Source: Hymenobacter tibetensis
Lineage (GTDB): Bacteria > Bacteroidota > Bacteroidia > Cytophagales > Hymenobacteraceae
Direction of reading: 5' to 3'
Assembly: GCF_022827545.1 (NCBI RefSeq)
Contig: NZ_CP094669.1
Location: forward strand, 1,578,001-1,642,000
Length of the DNA stretch: 64,000 bases
Below the pieces are notes generated by a model. The model saw only the letters and a list, made by a program, of their open reading frames with translations, was not told where the DNA came from and did not search any database. The position numbers and the translations under genes were made by a program. Shown piece by piece: positions 9,985 to 17,744 of the stretch. The first letter of the stretch is position 1; each line of letters opens with the position of its first letter.

Positions 9985-10025
9985 CAAAGAAAAGGGCCGC
10001 GTCAGTGACGCGGCCCTTTTCTTTG
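9985..10025. terminator. Bidirectional intrinsic terminator
   Basis: A perfect inverted repeat with 20-base arms and a single central base (10005). The stem core GGGCCGCGTCA is flanked by AAAGAAAA on one side and TTTTCTTT on the other, so each strand reads a GC-rich stem followed by T-rich sequence. It separates the + strand GH115 gene from the convergent modular xylanase ending at 10071. Confidence 0.9.
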
Positions 10026-10070
10026 TAGTGGTTGGTTGTGCGAGGTCCTCGTGCGGTTTGGCGCGTTTGG

Positions 10071-11948
10071 CTACTCTACTACTAGTTTGCGGGAGGTTAC
10101 TCCATACGCATCCTGCACCTGTACCACGTACAACCCTGGGGTTACTTGTAGCGAAACGTCCACAGTTGTCTGGTTGGCGCCTTTCACTTCTTTCACCAAC
10201 CGGCCGTTCAAGTCAAGCACCCGAACAGTTTGGGCTTTCTCTAGCCCTTGCAGTACAAAGTGGCCACCGGCCGCTGGGTTAGGGGAGAGGGTGAGAGCTG
10301 CATTCTGGTTGCTCTTGGTGCTCAGCACGGTGGTGCGCACGTAGTTCTTCAACCACACCAGCGCCGGGCGTTCTGTGTTGTCGCCGTTGGCTATGTAGGC
10401 ACCCTGGGTGGTGCGCCAGTGACCAGGCCGGTACCCCCAAAGTGTAATGCCACGCACTGCTGGATGCTCCCAAAGTGCAGGGAAAACGCGCTGGTATTCG
10501 GCCAGTTGGATGGCGTCGTCGAGCTGCGGTGGCATGGCCGAGTTCACACCATCAATGTCCAGCTCGGTGATGTACAGCGGCTTGCCGGCCGTAGCGAGCA
10601 AAGCGAGGTTGGCCGCCAAGTTAGCCGCCGAAACGTTGCGGGTTTCAAAGGCATGCCCCTGGATCCCTACACCATCAACTAGGTTGCGAGCTACCAGCAA
10701 GTTGACGATGCCCAAGTACCGCTGAGCACTAGTCATAGAACTCATAACCCCATAGTCATTGATCATGAGCTGCGCATTGGGGAAGTACCGGCGAGCCAAT
10801 TCAAACGAGGTAATCACCCAGTCCCAGCCCGTAGTGCCGGCCCCGCCCAGCGCATTGTAGTAGTTGCCAGCGCCGCTGCCCGGCGTATTGGGTCCGTTGT
10901 TGCCAGTTGAGCCATTGAGGGGCAGGTCGTTGGTAGGTTCGTTCACCACCTCAATCTGCGTGATATTGGGGTAGCGCTGGGCTACGGCCGCAAACCACTC
11001 GTTGATTTCTGCCAGCTGCTCAGCTGCTGGCAACGTCTCAATCCAGATAGGCTGCTGGGCACCCCAAATAAGCGTGTGCAGCTTAAATGAATAGCCCTTG
11101 CTCTGCGCCAGCGCATAGGCTGAATCCAACTCGGCCCAGTTCATCACGTTGCGGGTGCTTTCTACGCTGCCCCACTTGCCTGCATTTTCAGGCGTCACCT
11201 GATTGAAATAGTTGTTGAAAAACGGCTTTTGCGGAACGCTGTGCACCCCACCCAGGAACTTCGGCTTACCGGTAGCCATAGGCAAGCCAGTAGGCGTGAA
11301 TACAGTTGGCGGGGTGCTAGAACCCTGCGCCCCGGCGTCCAAATTGGCTACCGTGAAATACAGCCCGGTAGTGCCAAACACAAACTTATCGATATCCAGT
11401 CCGTCTTCGCGGGCACCAACCTGGAACGTTTGGGTGAGGTTGCCTGCTGTTACCGTGAAGGCAACAGGGGCTTCTCCACCGTTGAAAGTTGACAGGTTCA
11501 GCCACTTCCACACCTGCTGCTGGCCTCCACCGGCATTGCCTACCACTTCGGTGGCGTTGGTGTAGCCCACGCCGCTGAGCTGATTGGCGGTAATCCAGTT
11601 GGTGTCGTCGGTGGCCGTTTTGGTGCCGAACCCATTGCCGTAGTAGAAGCTGTCGTCGTTGGCGGCTCCGGTGCCCACCCGAATGCGGGCGTACAGATCG
11701 TAGCTACCAGGGCCGGGGAACGTAACGGAATAGGTGATGATGCGGGCCGCCGTTCCTGGATTGTTGGAGTTGATCATGGCGGTGGGCACTACCGTCACGT
11801 ACTGCACGCCCGTCTGAGTGGGGGTGGTCCAATCTGCGCCTACGGTGCCGGTTTCCGCTTGCTGTACTACGGGGGCGTTTTGGGCTTGTAGCTCTAAGGC
11901 GAGGAAAGAGAAAGGAACAAGTAAAAAACGAAGTCTATGTCGAAGCAT
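10071..11948 (-). CDS. Modular GH10 xylanase with N-terminal carbohydrate-binding module and T9SS sorting domain
   Basis: A 625-residue extracellular xylanase. A signal peptide (residues 1-23, ending LELQAQN) is followed by a CBM6-like beta-sandwich (about 28-200, with YSVTFPGPGSYDLYARIRVG and DGLDIDKFVFG). The GH10 barrel (about 215-535) carries acid/base Glu337 in IEVVNEPTND and nucleophile Glu462 in LYITELDIDG. A type A T9SS C-terminal domain (about 550-625) starts at LTLSPNPAAGGHF and ends in GLYVVQVQ and RKLVVE. The barrel is divergent in places, for example HTLIWGAQQPIW in place of the usual HTLVWHSQ block. The sorting domain predicts export by the type IX system with surface attachment or release, so this enzyme probably makes the first cuts in insoluble xylan. 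It converges on the xylan run and must have its own promoter. Confidence 0.93.
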   Translation of the reverse strand: MLRHRLRFLLVPFSFLALELQAQNAPVVQQAETGTVGADWTTPTQTGVQYVTVVPTAMINSNNPGTAARIITYSVTFPGPGSYDLYARIRVGTGAANDDSFYYGNGFGTKTATDDTNWITANQLSGVGYTNATEVVGNAGGGQQQVWKWLNLSTFNGGEAPVAFTVTAGNLTQTFQVGAREDGLDIDKFVFGTTGLYFTVANLDAGAQGSSTPPTVFTPTGLPMATGKPKFLGGVHSVPQKPFFNNYFNQVTPENAGKWGSVESTRNVMNWAELDSAYALAQSKGYSFKLHTLIWGAQQPIWIETLPAAEQLAEINEWFAAVAQRYPNITQIEVVNEPTNDLPLNGSTGNNGPNTPGSGAGNYYNALGGAGTTGWDWVITSFELARRYFPNAQLMINDYGVMSSMTSAQRYLGIVNLLVARNLVDGVGIQGHAFETRNVSAANLAANLALLATAGKPLYITELDIDGVNSAMPPQLDDAIQLAEYQRVFPALWEHPAVRGITLWGYRPGHWRTTQGAYIANGDNTERPALVWLKNYVRTTVLSTKSNQNAALTLSPNPAAGGHFVLQGLEKAQTVRVLDLNGRLVKEVKGANQTTVDVSLQVTPGLYVVQVQDAYGVTSRKLVVE

Positions 11949-12336
11949 AGTAAAGGTTGTTTGGTGGGAATGATGGAAAAAGGGCGTGAGATGCCGGGTA
12001 CATGCGACATCCGCTGACTAAATATATTTTTTCTAGCAGGGCTATAATAAATTGAAGAGAAGCCAGTTGCTTGATAAAATCCGGAACCGTTTGTGATAGT
12101 CGGCCGGCATCGATTGTGATAGTAGCGCCGCTCTAAATACCCCAAATCTTGTAGTCTCCTGTCTTCCCTCGAAAAGCCAGCTAAGCGCACGCCAATCCTC
12201 CACCCAGGCGTATTGCCTAGGTGTGCAGACTCACCAAGTCAGTTCTTGCAAAGGCATCGTGGCTCACAGCCACAGCCCACCTACCTACTACGTATGCATC
12301 AGCTAAGCGGCCCCAGAACCCATTGCCAGGCTCTGT
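11949..12336. other. Intergenic region upstream of modular xylanase; no gene seen
   Basis: A stretch of 388 bases between two minus-strand genes. The part next to the xylanase start (about 12020-12060) is AT-rich (AAATATATTTTTTCTAGCAG on the + strand) and would hold the xylanase promoter. No exact TAnnTTTG element, no hairpin with a T-run and no convincing coding frame was found. Confidence 0.5.
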
Positions 12337-13275
12337 TTACTCGTTGCGGCTTTTGAGTACCTCTCGCACGGAAGTCCACCGGATTTCTGGATAGCGGGCA
12401 TTATCAAGCGGAGCGAGCTTGGGCAGGCCGCTGAACATGTTGTGGAGGTACTGCATGCCCTGCCACGGCGGAAACACCTCATCAGAGGTCGGCATGAGCG
12501 CCCTGGTTACCTTGATCATGGTACCAAGCACACCCAAGCCACCTGCCCACAGCAAACCAAACTTTTTGCCGGTAGCGGCGCTGGCTGCGGCCTGCACTCC
12601 CCGGATAGTAGCCACTTCGCCGGCCACGCGCAGAAAACGTGGCGTGGTAGGATCGAGGGCGGCGGCGGCCGTAAAGGCGGCCGTGTCTGCCAGCGTAGTA
12701 AAGTCGAGGGGCTGGTCTGCATTGCCCCAGTACGCCACTCGGTGCAATTTAAACAGCACCACCGGGGCTTGCCCGGTCAGCAAGTCCGTGAACATACCGT
12801 TGAGCACCGAGGTAGCGGCAATGGGGGCTTTGTCGAGCCGTTCCTGGAACTCCCGGCGCAGGTCTAGGTTGCGGTTGGAGCCGTACGGGAGCTTGGTATA
12901 GTCTATCGAGTAGTCAGACGGAATAAAGCGTGGCACGCCCGCTGCAACGGCCGCGTCCAGCAGCCGGGCTTGGGTGTCCACAATCACGTCGCGCAGCCCA
13001 GACAACGCCGACACCACGCAGGCCGCGCCCACGCAGGCTTCTGTAAGCTCCTTACTGTTCGCGAAATCAACCTCTACTACCGTGGCTCCTTGCTCGCGGA
13101 GGGTGGCAATCTGAGGGTTGGTGCTGCCCCGGCGAATGAGCGCCCGTACATAGGCCCCCCGCTCCAACAACGACAGCGCAATTTGAAGCCCAAGTTCACC
13201 GCTGGCCCCTGCCAGCACAATAGTAGTAGGCCCCGAAGAAGCACTTGTGTACGCTGGAGTTTGCTCTGTTGCCAT
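12337..13275 (-). CDS. NmrA-family NAD(P)-binding reductase
   Basis: A cytoplasmic 312-residue atypical short-chain dehydrogenase of the NmrA / isoflavone-reductase group. It opens with the Rossmann motif IVLAGASGELGLQIALSLL (GASGELG at residues 23-29), then RALIRRG, the strand-2 motif that usually selects NADPH. VVSALSGLRDVIVDTQARLL and GVPRFIPSDYSIDY follow, and no classical YxxxK catalytic pair is obvious. Such proteins reduce small aromatic or quinone-like compounds or act as redox sensors; the substrate cannot be told here. The frame is open to an earlier ATG at 13329, but the sequence before the second ATG is Pro/Ala-rich and unlike the family, so 13275 is preferred. It stands alone on the minus strand. 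Confidence 0.8.
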   Translation of the reverse strand: MATEQTPAYTSASSGPTTIVLAGASGELGLQIALSLLERGAYVRALIRRGSTNPQIATLREQGATVVEVDFANSKELTEACVGAACVVSALSGLRDVIVDTQARLLDAAVAAGVPRFIPSDYSIDYTKLPYGSNRNLDLRREFQERLDKAPIAATSVLNGMFTDLLTGQAPVVLFKLHRVAYWGNADQPLDFTTLADTAAFTAAAALDPTTPRFLRVAGEVATIRGVQAAASAATGKKFGLLWAGGLGVLGTMIKVTRALMPTSDEVFPPWQGMQYLHNMFSGLPKLAPLDNARYPEIRWTSVREVLKSRNE

Positions 13276-13404
13276 CAGGACGGTGGGGGTAGGGTGGGGC
13301 GCGGCTAGGCTAGCACGGAAGCACGACAATCGGGCCTAGCAGCGTAGAATAGAGCATACTGTTCGGCTTGCAGTAAGGTTGTTGCGCCCGGTAAGCCGTT
13401 GGCT

Positions 13405-14100
13405 TTACCGCACCTCCACTAGCTCCTTGCTCTCGAACATGCGCACTGGGGAAATCACCTTTTCGGTTAGCGGGATCCGGTTGCCGTAGCGTTCCTTCAG
13501 CTTGGCTTGCACGGCGGGGTGGCTGAGGTCAAATTCACGGAGCGTTTGAAGTTCACCAATTTCGCGGCCGGTGGCTTGCTGGTACATCTTCCAAAGCAGC
13601 TCAGAGCAGTAGATTCGGTCGTCGGACCAACCGAAGTAGAGGTCGTAGCTTTTACCGCGATACTGCTCGCCAGCAACTTGCAAGCGTTGTAGGGCAGCGG
13701 GGGTAAGCACGGTTTCAGCGTCGCGGAGGCGCTTTACTACAAATTGGCCGCCTTTTCCTCGGGCTGTCCAGTGAGCTAGGGAGGTTTCACTGACGGGCTG
13801 CACGGCCTCAAATACGCGCCACTCCTTACCGCGTTTGAACAGGATGCCACAGTGACTGTAGGGCGAATGCGTGGCAAGTTGAATGGCCTGACTTTGGGAG
13901 GAGGTGGACGTCTGGAAAATTAGGTCGCCGTTGTGGAGCTTGGGTGCAATACGTGTTACCTCTGTTTCGGCGAGGCGAGCTTGCTGGGAGCCGAAGACTC
14001 GCTCTATTATTAATTTGCGCTGTCTATATGGCACATAGAAGTAGAGGAATCCGTACAAAAGCAACGGAAGTAGCAGGAACAGTAGAAACTTAAGCTTCAT
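13405..14100 (-). CDS. YiiX-like permuted papain-fold cysteine hydrolase
   Basis: A 231-residue protein with an N-terminal membrane anchor (residues 3-23, very Leu-rich) and a YiiX/YebB-type NlpC/P60-like domain. The circularly permuted active site is visible: HNGDLIFQTSTSSQSQ, then the His motif YSHCGILF (His83), then the Cys motif IYCSELLWKMY (Cys165). Known relatives are peptidase- or amidase-like enzymes, some acting on lipids or cell-wall amides; the substrate here is unknown. The start at 14100 is the only one giving the anchor. It lies 81 bases downstream of the MFS gene on the same strand, so the two could share a transcript. Confidence 0.82.
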   Translation of the reverse strand: MKLKFLLFLLLPLLLYGFLYFYVPYRQRKLIIERVFGSQQARLAETEVTRIAPKLHNGDLIFQTSTSSQSQAIQLATHSPYSHCGILFKRGKEWRVFEAVQPVSETSLAHWTARGKGGQFVVKRLRDAETVLTPAALQRLQVAGEQYRGKSYDLYFGWSDDRIYCSELLWKMYQQATGREIGELQTLREFDLSHPAVQAKLKERYGNRIPLTEKVISPVRMFESKELVEVR

Positions 14101-14181
14101 GGTTAGGCATCAGCCCGAGCAAGTGGAGCCGCAATGCAAGATAGAAGCTTCGCTACAAGCACCCCAAACGTTGAATACGAG

Positions 14182-15357
14182 CTACCGCAACGCCAACTCA
14201 AGTTCAACTTTTTTGCGCCGCTGGGCAACCAAGGCCACGCAAAACAGGATGCCGCCTGCAACCAGCGCCGCGCCCACCCATTCGGGCGAGGTATAGCCCA
14301 AGCCAGCCGCAATAGGCAAGCCCCCTAAGTAAGCGCCTAGCGCGTTGCCGGTATTGAAACCTGATTGACTTAGCGAGGAAGCCAGCATCTCGGAGCCTTT
14401 GGCCGACCGTATCATCAGCATTTGAATGGGGGCTGCCGTCGAGAAAGCCAAGGCACCCGTGAGCATGGTTATCATGATAGTGGGAATCTGATAATGCGCC
14501 GCAAAGGGAATGAGCAGCAGGGAAGTAGCCATGGCCAGCAGCAGCCACGTAGTAGCCCGGAGGGGCGACATACGGTCGGTGAGCCAACCGCCTAGTATGT
14601 TGCCGAGGGCCATGCCCACGCCCGCCAACACCATTAGAAAGGTAACGGCGTTGTTGCTGAACCCCGACACCTCCGTAAACAGCGGTACGATGTAGCTGAA
14701 CCACGCAAAAAAGCCCCCATTGCCAAGGATGGTGATGCCAATTATCATCCAGGGTTCCAAGTGGGTGAAGGCTTGAAACTCTTGCCGCAAGTTGCTTTGC
14801 TTGGCCGACAGATTAGGCAACCAGCGCCACACGCTCAGCACCGTCAGCAGCGCCACTACCACAATCAGCACGAAGGGAATTCGCCAGCTGTAGGTATGGC
14901 CCAAATAAGTGCCAATTGGCACTCCAATGATGTTGGCAATGGTGAGGCCCGCAAACATGATGGATATAGCCTGCGCCTCCTTGCCCGGCTCGGCCAAACG
15001 GCCCGCTACTACCGCGCCCACTCCAAAGAAAGCGCCGTGCGGCAAGCCGGAAATAAACCGGGTCAGAAGCATGATTTCGTAGTTGGGAGCCAACAACGAC
15101 AGCGCATTACCAATGGCAAACATACCCATCAGCAAGGCCAGAATCTTTTTGGGCGGAAGCTTGCCCGTGAGGGCCACCAACAACGGCGCACCCACTACGA
15201 CCCCAAGCGCATACGCCGAGATGAAGTGCCCCGCCTCGGGGATGGTGATGCGCATGGCGCTTGCTATATCGGGCAGAATGCCCATCATGACGAATTCCGT
15301 CATGCCAATGCCGAACCCGCCCAATGTGAGGGGAATCAGTGCGAGTTTTGATTTCAT
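14182..15357 (-). CDS. MFS transporter, AraJ-like efflux permease (DHA1 type)
   Basis: An inner-membrane protein of 391 residues with about 12 hydrophobic segments. The first helix carries the family block GGFGIGMTEFVMMGILPDIA. The loop between helices 2 and 3 reads LTGKLPPKKILALLMG, the MFS motif A region, and ISGLPHGAFFGVGAVVAGRL matches the AraJ/YdhP subgroup of predicted sugar or drug exporters. The substrate is unknown. A promoter at 15488-15495 and a palindrome over the predicted transcription start (15466-15483) suggest repression by a DNA-binding regulator that is not encoded next to it. Confidence 0.87.
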   Translation of the reverse strand: MKSKLALIPLTLGGFGIGMTEFVMMGILPDIASAMRITIPEAGHFISAYALGVVVGAPLLVALTGKLPPKKILALLMGMFAIGNALSLLAPNYEIMLLTRFISGLPHGAFFGVGAVVAGRLAEPGKEAQAISIMFAGLTIANIIGVPIGTYLGHTYSWRIPFVLIVVVALLTVLSVWRWLPNLSAKQSNLRQEFQAFTHLEPWMIIGITILGNGGFFAWFSYIVPLFTEVSGFSNNAVTFLMVLAGVGMALGNILGGWLTDRMSPLRATTWLLLAMATSLLLIPFAAHYQIPTIMITMLTGALAFSTAAPIQMLMIRSAKGSEMLASSLSQSGFNTGNALGAYLGGLPIAAGLGYTSPEWVGAALVAGGILFCVALVAQRRKKVELELALR

Positions 15358-15465
15358 GAAAAGCTTGGCTGCGCTTCGAGTTGCGCGACGGATAGGAGGT
15401 GAGCACCGGGTCTTTTCGACCGAAGCCTGACAACCCCATAGAATTTGTTGTTGTTCAAAAAAGGT

Positions 15466-15483
15466 AGCTTTCCGGTGAAAGCT
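15466..15483. promoter_or_regulatory. Candidate operator at MFS promoter
   Basis: The palindrome AGCTTTC-CGGT-GAAAGCT lies where transcription of the MFS gene should start. Its core CTTTCCGGTGA (15468-15478) recurs as CTTTTCGGTGA at 15520-15530, exactly 52 bases away and on the far side of the promoter. Two similar sites about five helical turns apart around a promoter fit a repressor that loops DNA. No regulator gene is adjacent, so the binding protein is unknown. Confidence 0.45.
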
Positions 15484-15487
15484 GCTG

Positions 15488-15495
15488 CAAAGGTA
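15488..15495 (-). promoter_or_regulatory. Bacteroidota -7 promoter element of MFS gene
   Basis: Read on the minus strand this is TACCTTTG, an exact match to the TAnnTTTG consensus. It lies about 130 bases before the MFS start codon. The -33 region reads CTTTC rather than TTTG, at a short spacing. The putative operator follows immediately. Confidence 0.6.
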
Positions 15496-15785
15496 CCCCG
15501 GCCCGACGTAGAAAGATGTCTTTTCGGTGAGTATCCAATGGAAGTCGGCTACACCGCTAAATGTGTATCCGTCTTAAGCTGAGCAGCGTATAGAGCATTT
15601 GCCGGTTGTTTTTATATTCAATCACTGAAAAGTGCGCTGTAGTACCCCCCTGACAGATCTTGGGCGCGGGAGGGTCGTTGAAGTTGGCATCCGATTTATT
15701 TGTCTAGGCTCTCCACCCACCTTTGTTGCCTGCAGGACATGCCCCTAATCGTTGATGGATGTTGTTTGTTAAGTAGTCCCTTCCT

Positions 15786-16394
15786 ATGGCACGCGCGCCG
15801 CGGCTAAAGGTGAGGCTGCTTGTGCCCCGCAGCGCGTGGGACGATCAAGCTCTGGTACGCGCCATGAGTGAGGGCGACGCGCGGGCCTTTGCCGAAGTGT
15901 ACGAGCGATATTGGTATCAGTTGCTGGAAACGGCGTACCGCAAGCTCAATTCGCGGGAAGCCGCCGAAGAAGTGGTGCAAGACGTGTTTACGGCGCTCTG
16001 GCACAAGCGCCAGACCAACCACATTCAGCACCTTAAAAGCTACCTGTTCACAGCCGTCCGCTACCGCATCATCGATAGTATCAAGTTGCGCCTCTCCGAA
16101 ACCGGCTACCTGCACTACAGCCGCACCCATCTCCCGAAGCCCGACCACAGCACCGAAGACACCATAGCCGCCCACGACTTAACGGGGGCTTTGGAAGCGA
16201 GCTTGACGCAACTGCCAGAACACACGCGGCAAGTGTTTCTAATGAGCCGGTTCGAGCACCAAACCGTGCCCGAAATAGCCGGCCACCTCAACCTCTCCCG
16301 CAAAACTGTGGAGTACCACCTGACGCGCGCGCTCAAGCTGCTCCGCGTTAGTTTGCGCGATTTTATTGCCCTGGTGCTCGTGTATCTCTGGTAG
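15786..16394 (+). CDS. ECF-type RNA polymerase sigma factor (Bacteroidota FecI-like)
   Basis: A cytoplasmic sigma factor of 202 residues. The sigma-70 region 2 spans about residues 22-95 (LVRAMSEGDARAFAEVYERY, AAEEVVQDVFTALW). Region 4 spans about 130-185, with ALEASLTQLPEHTRQVF, FEHQTVPEIAGHLNLSRKTV and the helix-turn-helix recognition end EYHLTRALKLLR. The length and the hydrophobic C-terminus (FIALVLVYLW) are typical of the ECF subgroup that controls SusCD loci. It heads the locus made of FecR, an STN-containing SusC, SusD and hydrolases, and so is the likely activator of those genes once freed by the anti-sigma protein. An intrinsic terminator at 16434-16465 separates it from the FecR gene. 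Confidence 0.93.
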   Translation: MARAPRLKVRLLVPRSAWDDQALVRAMSEGDARAFAEVYERYWYQLLETAYRKLNSREAAEEVVQDVFTALWHKRQTNHIQHLKSYLFTAVRYRIIDSIKLRLSETGYLHYSRTHLPKPDHSTEDTIAAHDLTGALEASLTQLPEHTRQVFLMSRFEHQTVPEIAGHLNLSRKTVEYHLTRALKLLRVSLRDFIALVLVYLW

Positions 16395-16433
16395 CACCTG
16401 CTACTCTAGCACGCTGATTTTGAAAGCTCTGAA

Positions 16434-16465
16434 GCTCAACTGCCATCTGGTAGTTGGGCTTTTTT
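16434..16465 (+). terminator. Intrinsic terminator between sigma and anti-sigma genes
   Basis: A stem of GCTCAACTGCCA (16434-16445) with TGGTAGTTGGGC (16448-16459), with G-U pairs and the loop formed by the central bases, runs straight into TTTTTT. It lies 40 bases after the sigma stop and about 100 bases before the FecR start. Confidence 0.75.
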
Positions 16466-16562
16466 GCGAAATATTTTCACAGTAGGCTAGGGATGACGCA
16501 CAGTTGGCCGACTATAGGGAGGAAGCCCCATTCTGTCATTTCAATAACCTATACGCTACTAT

Positions 16563-17588
16563 ATGGATCAGACAGATTTACGGGATATACTAGAACGATA
16601 TCAGCAGGGAACATGCACTGCGGAAGAAAAGCGCTTGGTGGAAAACTGGTATCAGGCACTAGGCAACGAGCGAGAATTACAGTTGACGCCAGAAGAACAG
16701 GAAACGGTTCGGCTGAACCTCTGGAATCGGATTGCGGAACAAACTATAGCTACCGAGGAGGATAACCCCGAAGACCGGTCGTGGCTGGCGGCGCCCGCTG
16801 CGCGATGGGCCGCGGCAGCCGTACTGGCACTAGGCTTAGGGCTAGGAGCCCAACAATTCTGGCCGGCTGCCAAACCGAAAGTAGCTGGCCCCACAACGGC
16901 GGCAGTGCAGTGGGTGGTGTATCCCAACACCGGCCAGCAGGTGGTTGGTATCACATTGCCCGACAGCAGCCGGGTGCAGCTTTCGCCGGGTAGCCAATTG
17001 AAGTACCCGCGCACGTTTGGGGCCAAACAGCGGCCAGTGTATTTGGTGGGCAAAGCCTTTTTCAAGGTGCAGCGGGATACCACGCGTCCATTCCAAGTAT
17101 ATACCGCCCAAATGCTAACCACCGTGCTCGGAACTAGCTTCACAGTGCAAGCCTACCAAGGGCAAAAAAAGGCGGTAGTGGAAGTGAAAACCGGACGGGT
17201 CCGCGTGAGTCCGCGCGTGGTAGCGAATGCATCTGTCAGCAAAGCCCTGCCGGCTGCCATTGTGGTGCTGCCCAATCAGCAGGCGGTATACTCGCCTGAG
17301 CGCCAGCAACTACAGCGCGAATTGGTGGCCCAACCGGTACAGTTGAAGTCGCAGTCGTTTGTGTTCGACGACCGGCCGGTGCCGGAAGTGCTGACGGCGC
17401 TCGAACAAGCTTACGGCGTGCACATCGTGTTCGACAGCAAGGCGTTGGCTAACTGTACCGTAACGTTGGCACTGCGTAATAAGTCGCTGTACGGCAAGCT
17501 CGATGTGCTCTGCAAAACGCTAGGCGCCACATACGAAGAAGTGAATGCACAAATCCTGTTTCACGGACCCGGCTGCCAAGGTAGCTAG
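16563..17588 (+). CDS. FecR-family anti-sigma factor
   Basis: An inner-membrane regulator of 341 residues. The cytoplasmic N-terminus (residues 1-79; LERYQQGTCTAEEKRLVENWY) would bind the ECF sigma factor. A transmembrane helix follows (about 80-100; AAAAVLALGLGLGAQQFW). The periplasmic FecR domain spans about 118-215 (ITLPDSSRVQLSPGSQLKYP and the VLGTSFTVQAY block), and a C-terminal DUF4974/STN-like domain spans about 265-335 (SFVFDDRPVPEVLTALEQAYGV). By analogy with FecIRA systems it relays substrate binding at the STN-carrying SusC to the sigma factor. The upstream terminator means it may be expressed partly independently of the sigma gene. Confidence 0.92.
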   Translation: MDQTDLRDILERYQQGTCTAEEKRLVENWYQALGNERELQLTPEEQETVRLNLWNRIAEQTIATEEDNPEDRSWLAAPAARWAAAAVLALGLGLGAQQFWPAAKPKVAGPTTAAVQWVVYPNTGQQVVGITLPDSSRVQLSPGSQLKYPRTFGAKQRPVYLVGKAFFKVQRDTTRPFQVYTAQMLTTVLGTSFTVQAYQGQKKAVVEVKTGRVRVSPRVVANASVSKALPAAIVVLPNQQAVYSPERQQLQRELVAQPVQLKSQSFVFDDRPVPEVLTALEQAYGVHIVFDSKALANCTVTLALRNKSLYGKLDVLCKTLGATYEEVNAQILFHGPGCQGS

Positions 17589-17744
17589 CCCGTTCGCCAC
17601 CTCATTCCTCGGACCTGCCTATGATGTAGATAGCCGCCCTGCCTGCCACCTTCTGCTAGTGCCGCCGCCATTTCGGGTGGTGAGTGTTGCAGACCGCGAA
17701 AATTCTTGTCTCGGCATGAGACCCCACTCAATTCCCACTTTCGC

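Larger units (their letters stand above)
15358..15785. other. Divergent intergenic region between MFS and ECF sigma genes
   Basis: 428 bases without a gene. The left third holds the MFS promoter and operator (see separate entries). The right third holds TTTG at 15699-15702 and CACCTTTG at 15718-15725, a weak promoter-like pair with a spacer of only 15 bases, upstream of the sigma gene. Nothing else stands out. Confidence 0.5.

Noticed and set aside
9838..10030. Inverted repeats considered as a CRISPR or attachment site
   Set aside because: There are no regularly spaced direct repeats, and the two palindromes fit terminators between convergent genes.
11894..12190. 98-codon minus-strand frame upstream of the modular xylanase
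   Set aside because: It overlaps the xylanase signal peptide region in another frame and crosses the AT-rich promoter-like region; no domain seen.
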